Positions 24,913-31,651 of a stretch of DNA of 64,000 bases are shown here, piece by piece. The stretch is taken from positions 152,014 to 216,013 of the forward strand of contig CALUNW010000006.1 in the NCBI GenBank assembly GCA_944322145.1. The letters run 5' to 3'. Both the position numbers and the translations under genes were made by a program. The notes under the pieces are model-generated. The model did not search any database, was not told the DNA's origin, and saw nothing but the letters and a program-made list of their open reading frames with translations. Each line of letters opens with the position of its first letter. Within the stretch, counting starts at the first letter, position 1. This DNA comes from an uncultured Atopobiaceae bacterium (GTDB taxonomy: Bacteria; Actinomycetota; Coriobacteriia; Coriobacteriales; Atopobiaceae).

Positions 24913-26199
24913 ATGGACCAGGAGACCTACGACGCCTACGTCGCCATCCTCGAGGAGGAGCTCGTCTGCGCGATGGGCTGCACCGAGCCCATCGCCGTGG
25001 CCTATTGTGCCGCGCTCGCCCGCCAGGCGCTCGGCTCGCTGCCGGAGCGCGTGGACGTGGCCGCCTCCGCCAACATCATCAAGAACGTGAAGAGCGTCGT
25101 CGTGCCCAACACGGGCGGCGCGCGCGGCATCGAGGCCGCCGCCGCGGCGGGCGTGGTCGCGGGAGACGCCGAGGCCAAGCTCGAGGTCCTTGCCGGCGTT
25201 ACCGGCGAGCAGGTTGCCGAGATGCATGATTATCTCGCCGCTCACGAAGTCAGCGTGACGCCCTCCGAGCGCCCGTGGATCTTCGACATCCAGGTGCGCG
25301 TCTCGGGCGACGGCCACGAGGCGTTCTGCGAGATCGCGGGCGCGCACACCAACGTCATCCGCGTGGAGCGCGACGGCGAGGTTCTTCTCGACCAGCCCTT
25401 TGAGGAGGACGCGGGCGAGAAGGACGCCGGGACGGACCGCAGCTGCCTCTCCATCGAGAAGATCGTCCAGTTTGCGGACGAGGTGAACCTCGAGGACGTC
25501 AAGCAGGTGCTCGGACGGCAGATCGCCTGCAACACGGCCATCGCCCAGGAAGGGCTCCACGGCGACTGGGGTGCGAGCGTGGGCAAGGTGCTGCTCGCCG
25601 CCTACGGCGATGGCGTCGCCAACCGCGCCAAGGCCTGGGCAGCCGCCGGCTCCGACGCGCGCATGAGCGGCTGTGAGCTTCCCGTGGTCATCAACTCCGG
25701 CAGCGGCAACCAGGGCATCACGGCGAGCGTGCCCGTGATCGTCTACGCCCGTGAGCTGGGCGTCTCACACGAGGAGCTGCTACGGGCGCTCGTGGTCTCC
25801 AACCTCGTGACCATCCACCTCAAGACCGGTATCGGCCGCCTCTCCGCCTACTGCGGCGCCACGAGCGCGGGAGCTGGCGCGGCGGCCGGCATCACCTACC
25901 TCTACGGCGGACGCACGCACGAGATCTCCCACACCGTGGTCAACGCCATCGCCATCGACTCCGGCATGGTCTGCGACGGCGCCAAGGCGAGCTGCGCCGC
26001 CAAGATCGCGAGCGCCGTGGAGGCGGGCCTTCTGGGCATGCAGATGCAGCGCCAGGACAAGCAGTTCTACGGCGGCGACGGCATCGTGGTCAAGGGCGTG
26101 GAGAACACGATCCGCAACGTGGGCGTGCTCGCGGCTCAGGGCATGCGCGAGACCGATCGGACGATTATCGAGCTCATGTGCGGGTCCGGCGCGTGCTAA
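24913..26199 (+). CDS. L-cysteine desulfidase / UPF0597-family protein
   Basis: 428 residues of the YhaM/CyuA family, whose characterised members cleave L-cysteine to pyruvate, ammonia and sulfide using an oxygen-labile Fe-S cluster. CTEP with Cys23, VPNTGGARGIEAA, INSGSGNQGITASVPV, SAYCGATSAGAGAAAGITYLYGG and CDGAKASCAAKIASA are the family landmarks. The ATG at 24913 follows CTGGAGGAC; the frame runs upstream through the REP pair and is rejected there. Divergent from a polar amino-acid transporter, so import and breakdown of cysteine may be linked. Substrate remains inferred. Confidence 0.85.
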   Translation: MDQETYDAYVAILEEELVCAMGCTEPIAVAYCAALARQALGSLPERVDVAASANIIKNVKSVVVPNTGGARGIEAAAAAGVVAGDAEAKLEVLAGVTGEQVAEMHDYLAAHEVSVTPSERPWIFDIQVRVSGDGHEAFCEIAGAHTNVIRVERDGEVLLDQPFEEDAGEKDAGTDRSCLSIEKIVQFADEVNLEDVKQVLGRQIACNTAIAQEGLHGDWGASVGKVLLAAYGDGVANRAKAWAAAGSDARMSGCELPVVINSGSGNQGITASVPVIVYARELGVSHEELLRALVVSNLVTIHLKTGIGRLSAYCGATSAGAGAAAGITYLYGGRTHEISHTVVNAIAIDSGMVCDGAKASCAAKIASAVEAGLLGMQMQRQDKQFYGGDGIVVKGVENTIRNVGVLAAQGMRETDRTIIELMCGSGAC

Positions 26200-26249
26200 C
26201 CCTCCGGGAGCGGGCTGCCGACAAGGTCCGGCGCTCGGACAGTCCTCGC

Positions 26250-26291
26250 CGCTAAGAACGCGGCTGCGGAACTCGCGGCGGGTTCTTATCG
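26250..26291. other. Inverted motif pair between cysteine-desulfidase gene and ogt
   Basis: CGCTAAGAAC (26250-26259) and GTTCTTATCG (26282-26291) are inverted with one mismatch, both variants of the GTYCTTCTCG motif. The right copy contains the ogt stop codon. It may act as a weak terminator between the convergent genes. Confidence 0.4.
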
Positions 26292-26828
26292 CCCCGCCCG
26301 CGCGGTGGCGTTATCGGCGCCTTGGGATGGGGTTTTGGCTGGCGTCTGTTCTAGCTCGAGGAGGGCCTGCTTGCGGTCGAGGCCGCCGGCGTAGCCGGTG
26401 AGGGAGCCGTCCGCGCCAACCACGCGGTGGCACGGGATAATCACGCTGATGGGGTTCCTGCCCACGGCGGCCCCAATGGCGCGGGGCGACGACCCCAGCT
26501 TGGCTGCGAGCTTGCCGTACGTGCGCGTCTCCCCGTACGGGATGGTCAGAAGCGCGCCCCACACGCGACGCTGGAACGCGGTGCCGCGCGGCGCAAGCGG
26601 GACGTCCGCCACGTCCGGACGATCACCCGCGAAGTACGCGTCCAGCCAGCGACGAGCGGCGAGAAGAACCGGCGAGTCGGCGAGCTCGCCTGTCTCCGCG
26701 TCCTTCTCGGCGTCGCCCAACCCGCGCGCAAAGTAGCGCTGCCCGTAGAACCACGCGCCGACCAGACCGGCATCGTCCGCCGCGAGCAGCATCTTTCCCA
26801 GCGGGGATTCGAAGTCGCAGGTACGCAT
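26286..26828 (-). CDS. ogt: Methylated-DNA-[protein]-cysteine S-methyltransferase
   Basis: Repairs O6-alkylguanine by transferring the alkyl group to its own cysteine. 180 residues. The active site is IPCHRVVG with Cys133, preceded by the helix-turn-helix region TYGKLAAKLGSSPRAIGAAVGRNP. The start is the ATG at 26828, one base after the stop of the upstream glycosylase gene, so the two form a coupled alkylation-damage repair unit. A short Ala/Gln-rich tail follows the domain. One motif copy lies in each orientation. Confidence 0.95.
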   Translation of the reverse strand: MRTCDFESPLGKMLLAADDAGLVGAWFYGQRYFARGLGDAEKDAETGELADSPVLLAARRWLDAYFAGDRPDVADVPLAPRGTAFQRRVWGALLTIPYGETRTYGKLAAKLGSSPRAIGAAVGRNPISVIIPCHRVVGADGSLTGYAGGLDRKQALLELEQTPAKTPSQGADNATARAGR

Positions 26829-26829
26829 G

Positions 26830-27486
26830 TCACACCTTTCCCGACGACAACTTGGTCTTGGGCGCATAGTCGCGCATGCCGGGAACGACGCCGCCCGCCA
26901 CGGCCCAAAGATAGAGGCTGGCCACGCTGCCGTAGGGACTGTAGCGACGCCGGTACTTCTCGAAGAGCTTGCGCGTAATCCTGCGATGATGGTAGACCAT
27001 GCGCAGGCCACGCTGGATGGCCAGGTCATCAAAGGCCAGCACGTCGGGGCGCTCAAGACAGAAGAGCAGGATCATCTCCGCCGTCCAGCGTCCGATTCCT
27101 GGTAGCGCACAAAGCGCCGCAATGGCCTCCTCGTCCGGCATCGCCGCCACCGCGGCAAGGTCGAACTCACCGTCCGAGACGCGCCGCGCAAACTCCCGTA
27201 TGTAGTCCACTTTCCGGAAGGTCATCCCAACGGATTGCAGCTCAGCAGGGGTACGCGCAAGCACGTGCGCTGAGTCCACCGTACCCAGGAGCTCCTGCAG
27301 GCGCGCCCATATCGTCGCCTGCGCCTTAGTGGAGACTTGCTGGCCTACGACGTGGTGCACCACGGAAGAGAAAAGGTCAGGGTCCACCTCGCGGCGCACG
27401 GGGCCGATCTTCTCGATCAGCTCGCCGAGCACAGGATCGCGCGCCTTGAGGTAGTCCGTCTCCGCCCATCCATACCGGAAGTACAT
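26830..27486 (-). CDS. AlkA-like DNA-3-methyladenine glycosylase (HhH-GPD)
   Basis: 218 residues. The helix-hairpin-helix with catalytic Asp is CALPGIGRWTAEMILLFCLERPDVLAFDDLAIQRG (split here: ALPGIGRW about 127-134, Asp153/154). SSVVHHVVGQQVSTKAQATIW is the usual conserved first helix pair. It removes alkylated bases and leaves an abasic site. It lacks the N-terminal AlkA domain, like other short members. The ATG at 27486 lies close to the methyltransferase remnant upstream. It is coupled to ogt (TGA, one base, ATG). Confidence 0.92.
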   Translation of the reverse strand: MYFRYGWAETDYLKARDPVLGELIEKIGPVRREVDPDLFSSVVHHVVGQQVSTKAQATIWARLQELLGTVDSAHVLARTPAELQSVGMTFRKVDYIREFARRVSDGEFDLAAVAAMPDEEAIAALCALPGIGRWTAEMILLFCLERPDVLAFDDLAIQRGLRMVYHHRRITRKLFEKYRRRYSPYGSVASLYLWAVAGGVVPGMRDYAPKTKLSSGKV

Positions 27487-27495
27487 CGTACCCCC

Positions 27496-27867
27496 CTACG
27501 TACTCTTTCTCGCCACCATCATGCACCATTGCTGCCAAAACCAGACCCCGCCGCCTCTCAAATGGGGCGAGAAACCCGTGGGCGAGCCGCCCGCAAGCTC
27601 GGCATGAAGAGAGCGGCTGATTTCCCTAGCATCATGGTCCGGTGTTCCCGTGAGCTCGAGCCAGGGTTCGAGGCGCTGCTCCATGGGCGTTACCTCGACG
27701 CTCGCCACCTCAAGAACATGCTCATCCCCGCCAAGCTCCAGGACCTCAACAAGATGTTGCAGGTAGTCCGCGCGAGAGAAGTTCCGCGACGGATCGTCAA
27801 AGCCCGCGGCCTGCCGGGGAAAGGATTTCCGCACCGCCTCGAGGTTCTTCTCGGCCACGCGAATCAA
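27496..27867 (-). pseudogene. Remnant of a class I SAM-dependent methyltransferase with internal deletion
   Basis: An open frame of 123 codons. The first half (LEAVRKSFPRQAAGF, then NFSRADYLQHLVEVLELGG and DEHVLEVAS) matches the start of a class I methyltransferase up to the middle of motif I, where the GTG step should follow. Instead it jumps to MEQRLEPWLELTG, REISRSLHAELAGG, SPTGFSPHL and VWFWQQWCMMVARK, which look like the C-terminal end of such proteins. The SAM-binding acidic residue, motif II and most of the core are missing, so about half of a normal 220-250 residue protein seems to have been deleted in frame. It could still be translated, but an enzyme is unlikely. Confidence 0.65.
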
Positions 27868-28013
27868 ATCCCCCAGCGCGTCATCGGAGTCCTCCGGTGC
27901 CTTCGCGCAGCGTCACCTCAAAAAGCACGCAGACGTTTCCTTCGACCACTGAAGCCCCTTTCTTTCTATATGTTCATTTGACTACAATTCACTCGACGCA
28001 GTCTTCTAAAAAT

Positions 28014-28041
28014 GTCAGATACTCTCTTGATATCGTCAGAT
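28014..28041 (+). promoter_or_regulatory. Direct repeat GTCAGAT, 21 bases apart, ahead of the AraC-type gene
   Basis: GTCAGAT occurs at 28014-28020 and 28035-28041. The 21-base period (two helix turns) fits the half-site spacing of AraC-family operators, and the repeats end 8 bases before the start codon. Possible autoregulatory site. Confidence 0.35.
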
Positions 28042-28049
28042 TGGGTCTC

Positions 28050-28937
28050 ATGAACACAAAGGGTGAGAAGTACCCCAACTCGGCGAACCTCAATGCCGGA
28101 ACCGACTTTCCCTACACCGTGCTCGACGTGATCGATGACGTCATGAGCCCGCGGCAAAACGAGGGCTTCCGCATCATGCACTGGCACGATGACCTGCAAT
28201 TCATCTTTGTATGGGACGGAGTCGTCGAGCTGTGGACGCTCGCAGAATCGCTTCGAATTGCCCCGGGCGAGGGCGCGTTCATCAATCGGGGCGTCATCCA
28301 TCGCGTGGGACGCGACGGACCGTGTCACTACACAAGCCTCCTCTTTCCCGAGCGCTTCCTCTGGTTCTATCCGGAATGCCCTGCCCAGGCGCTCGTCGAG
28401 CGCATCGTGGGAAACGACGCGCTGGCGGTGCTGAAGCTCGCGCCGCAGACCCCTTGGGAAAAGCGCGCGCTCGACACGCTTCGAGAGCTCGCCGCACTCA
28501 GGCGCGACGGCATGGCGAGCGACGAGGAGTACGCCTACCGGGTTCTCGTTCTTCTCGCCCGCACCTGGCTTGAGATTGCGACGAATATCGAGCCGACGAG
28601 GAGAGCCGGAGCGGATGTGCGGCGAGCGCGAGTCCGCGACGCGCTCTCGTTCATGGAGGCGCGCTATTCCGAGGCGCTTTCCCTGTCCGACCTTGCCGAT
28701 GCCGCACACGTGAGCGTCTCCGAGCTTGGCCGCGACTTCCGGGCCTGCCTGGGAACGACACCTTGGCGCTATCTCACCGAGTACCGCCTTGGCCGCGCGG
28801 CGCGGCTGCTGCGTGCGACCAAGCTTCCCGTAGCGACCGTCGCGGCTCGGACGGGCTTTGCAAGCCCAAGCCACTTTGGGAAGCTCTTCCGCGAGCGAAC
28901 GGGCCTCTCGCCCCGCGCCTATCGCGCTGCAAAATGA
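28050..28937 (+). CDS. AraC-family transcriptional regulator
   Basis: 295 residues. The N terminus is a cupin-like sensor (MHWHDDLQFIFVWDGVVELWTL, IAPGEGAFINRGVIHRV). The C terminus, about 195-293, holds the two helix-turn-helix motifs (LSLSDLADAAHVSVSELGRDFRACLG and LPVATVAARTGFASPSHFGKLFRERTG). The ligand is unknown. The ATG at 28050 opens the cupin region; the frame extends to 27897 over AT-richer DNA without domain content. Its TGA stop is the first triplet of the REP element at 28935. Neighbours give no clear target. Confidence 0.92.
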   Translation: MNTKGEKYPNSANLNAGTDFPYTVLDVIDDVMSPRQNEGFRIMHWHDDLQFIFVWDGVVELWTLAESLRIAPGEGAFINRGVIHRVGRDGPCHYTSLLFPERFLWFYPECPAQALVERIVGNDALAVLKLAPQTPWEKRALDTLRELAALRRDGMASDEEYAYRVLVLLARTWLEIATNIEPTRRAGADVRRARVRDALSFMEARYSEALSLSDLADAAHVSVSELGRDFRACLGTTPWRYLTEYRLGRAARLLRATKLPVATVAARTGFASPSHFGKLFRERTGLSPRAYRAAK

Positions 28938-28967
28938 TTCAAAAGGGGTCTGTCCCCTTTTGGATCA
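28935..28967. repeat. REP element whose two ends are the stop codons of two convergent genes
   Basis: TGATTCAAAAGGGG, TCTGT, CCCCTTTTGGATCA. The first triplet TGA is the stop of the AraC gene; the last triplet TCA is, on the minus strand, the TGA stop of the TsaB-RimI-TsaD gene. The two genes are therefore separated only by this element. Confidence 0.92.
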
Positions 28968-31421
28968 CTCCCAGGTGGGAGGGACGGGGGCGTCGGGGGT
29001 GGCCCAGGTGCCCAGGGCGGCGTTGGGGTCGGCGTCCAGCGTGAGGGGCGAGAAGGACCCGGCGTTGTAGCTCCTCAGGGCCGCGATGCCGATCATCGCC
29101 GCGTTGTCGCCGCAGGCGCGCATGGGCGGCACGGTCACGCGCACGCCGCGCTTCTCGAGCGCCTTCTTGTACGCCGCGCGCAGGCCCGGGTTGGCCGCCA
29201 CGCCGCCGCCGACGCAGAAGTCGGCAACGCCGGTCTCCTCCACGGCCGTCACCGCCTTGGCCACCTGCACGTCGATCACGGCCGCCTCGAAGCTCGCCGC
29301 CAGGTCCGGCAGGTTGATCGCGCGACCGGCACGGTTCTCGCCCTCGATGTAGGTGATGACGGCGGTCTTGAGGCCGGAGAGGCTGAAAGAGTAGTCCCCG
29401 CTGTGCATCATCGCGCGCGGGAAGTGGATGGCCTTGGGGTTGCCCTGCGCAGAGAGCTTGGAGATCACGGGTCCGCCGGGGTATCCCAGGCCGAGCGCCT
29501 TGGCCACCTTGTCGAAGGCCTCGCCCACCGCGTCGTCGATCGTGGCGCCCAGGAGCACGTAGTCGCCCCAGGCGCGCACGTGCACGAGCATGGTGTTGCC
29601 TCCGGAAACGATGCTCGCCACGAAGGGCGGCTGGAGGTCCGGCGTCTCGAAGAGGTTGGCCATGAGGTGGCCCTCGAGGTGATGCACGGCAATGAGCGGC
29701 AGGTCAGCGGCCGCACAGAGGCCCTTGGCAAAGGCCACGCCCACCACGAGCGCGCCCACCAGGCCCGGCCCCGCCGTGACGCCCACGGCCGCGAGGTCCG
29801 CCGGCGCGAGCGTGTCAACGCCGAAGTGCTCGCCTGCGCGCGCGAGCGTCTCCTCGAAGACGCCCACGATGGCCTCGGTGTGCTTGCGGGAGGCGATCTC
29901 CGGCACCACGCCGCCAAAGCGCGCGTGGAAGTCGATCTGCGTTGCCACGACGCTCGCGCAGACCACGCCATGACTGTCCGTCACGGCCATGGCGGTCTCG
30001 TCGCAGGAGGACTCAATCGTGAGGATGAGCGGCCCCGCTGCGGCAAGCGCGGCGCGGGCCTCGGCCGAGCGCTCGCCGGCCACGATCGGCCAGGGGCGGA
30101 TGGACGGCGCGGGCTCCGGGCGGCCGGTCGCGATCACGGCGTCCGCGGCGAGCGGCAGCGGGGCGCGCAGGATGAGGGCGTCGTGACCGGCGCCGTAGTA
30201 GCCGGGCCTCCGACCCTCCTCCATGAGGCCGAGCGCGCCGTAGAGGGCGCGGGCCGGCTCGTTCTTCTCGTCCACCTCGAGAGAGATCGTCTGCGCCCCG
30301 AGCATCTGCGCATCGTAGGCCACGCGCGCGACGAGGCGCGTGGCGATGCCCGCGCGCCGACGCGCCGCGTCAACGACGACCTCCTCGACCTCGAAGTCCG
30401 CCCCCGCGAGCACGCCGCCCGCAAAGCCGATGACGGTCCCCTGGTCGTGCGCGACCCACCAGCTGCGACCGGGCTGGGAGAGCTCCTCGTAGAACATCCT
30501 CTCCGTCCACGGCGTATGCGCGGAGGCCTCGTAGGCGGCGGCCTCGAGGGCGGCAACGGCGACGGTATCGTTCAGCGTCATCGGTCGAAGCTGCAGGTGG
30601 ATGCCCGCGAGCGCGTCATCTACGCCGGTGAGCTCCACGGTCGCCGGCTCCTTGAGGCCCAGCCTCGTGCGCTCGGCCTCCTCGGCGTCGGAGAGGCGCG
30701 TGTAGATGGGAAGGACCAGCGCCGGGTCGCCGGGCTGCGCGGACGCGCCGTCAAACACGCCGGCCTCGACAGCGGCGCGCAAGAGGCCCTCGCCCGTGGG
30801 GTACCACGCCTCCTCAGGCGAGAAGGACGCGAGGCCCGCCGCCTCGAAGCGCGCGCGGTACTTGGCGAGCCCGTTGCCCGTGAGCGTGAGCTCGGCAGCA
30901 TCCGCGCGCTCCGCCCACGCCGTCACGCAGGCGTCGGCCTTGAGGACGGTCTCGGCCGGGAAGGTGCGGTGCGCGCCCGCCGCGTCGAGCTCATAGATGC
31001 CGGGATAGACCTCGCCGCGCATGGCGTCGCCCGCCACTGCGAGCGTGCCTCGCGCGCCCGCGGCCTGCGCCGACCACGCCATCGCATCGAGCGCGGAGGT
31101 GCCGTAGAGCGGCAGCCCAGCACCGCACGCGAGGCCCTTTGCCGTGGCGATGCCGATGCGCACGCCCGTGAACGAGCCCGGGCCGCGCCCCACGAGCACG
31201 GCGTCGAGGTCGCCCATCGAAAGGCCCGCCTCGGCAAGCGCGTCCTGCGCCGTGGTCACGAGCTCGACGTTGGCCTGGCGGCGGCACAGGTGATCGCGCG
31301 CGGCCAGCACCGTCACGGCGCCGTCCGCGGCCACGCGCCCGACGGCGCAGGCCAGCATGTCCGTGGACGTGTCGATGGCAAGGACGGTCTTCTCGGCAGG
31401 ATTGACGTTTTTCTCGCTCAT
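28965..31421 (-). CDS. tsaD: TsaB-RimI-TsaD fusion: t6A synthesis and N-terminal acetylation
   Basis: 818 residues with three domains. About 10-260 is TsaB (VLAIDTSTDMLACAV, GRGPGSFTGVRIGIATAKGLA), about 275-430 a GNAT acetyltransferase of the RimI type (EEVVVDAARRRAGIATRLV, the acetyl-CoA loop), and about 460-805 TsaD/Kae1 (LILTIESSCDETAMAV, metal-binding VHHLEGH, GATIDDAVGEAFDKVAKAL, VGGGVAANPGLR). TsaD and TsaB with TsaE transfer threonylcarbamoyl to A37 of ANN-decoding tRNAs; RimI acetylates S18. These are separate genes in E. coli; fused forms are known in some Actinobacteria. tsaE is at 36149. Stop formed by a REP element. Confidence 0.95.
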   Translation of the reverse strand: MSEKNVNPAEKTVLAIDTSTDMLACAVGRVAADGAVTVLAARDHLCRRQANVELVTTAQDALAEAGLSMGDLDAVLVGRGPGSFTGVRIGIATAKGLACGAGLPLYGTSALDAMAWSAQAAGARGTLAVAGDAMRGEVYPGIYELDAAGAHRTFPAETVLKADACVTAWAERADAAELTLTGNGLAKYRARFEAAGLASFSPEEAWYPTGEGLLRAAVEAGVFDGASAQPGDPALVLPIYTRLSDAEEAERTRLGLKEPATVELTGVDDALAGIHLQLRPMTLNDTVAVAALEAAAYEASAHTPWTERMFYEELSQPGRSWWVAHDQGTVIGFAGGVLAGADFEVEEVVVDAARRRAGIATRLVARVAYDAQMLGAQTISLEVDEKNEPARALYGALGLMEEGRRPGYYGAGHDALILRAPLPLAADAVIATGRPEPAPSIRPWPIVAGERSAEARAALAAAGPLILTIESSCDETAMAVTDSHGVVCASVVATQIDFHARFGGVVPEIASRKHTEAIVGVFEETLARAGEHFGVDTLAPADLAAVGVTAGPGLVGALVVGVAFAKGLCAAADLPLIAVHHLEGHLMANLFETPDLQPPFVASIVSGGNTMLVHVRAWGDYVLLGATIDDAVGEAFDKVAKALGLGYPGGPVISKLSAQGNPKAIHFPRAMMHSGDYSFSLSGLKTAVITYIEGENRAGRAINLPDLAASFEAAVIDVQVAKAVTAVEETGVADFCVGGGVAANPGLRAAYKKALEKRGVRVTVPPMRACGDNAAMIGIAALRSYNAGSFSPLTLDADPNAALGTWATPDAPVPPTWE

Positions 31422-31651
31422 ACGCGGCTCTTCTCGCTCGAAGTTTCAACCCGTCTAGTTTAGCCGCTTCTCCCCCATTGGTGCTTCGCTGGGACGCGCT
31501 CGCCCAACGTCGGGGGCGCGCCGGAAAATGTGGCCTACAATATCCCCGACAACGAGCATACCGGGGGCTTCTCGGCGTGGTCTCGGCGCCTCGCGATCGC
31601 CCCGCATCCCAACGGAGGAGGCACGACGCGCCGACGAGCGCAGGCACAGCA

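Noticed and set aside
27897..28049. N-terminal extension of the AraC regulator
   Set aside because: The extra 51 codons lie in AT-richer DNA with the direct repeats and resemble no part of the family.
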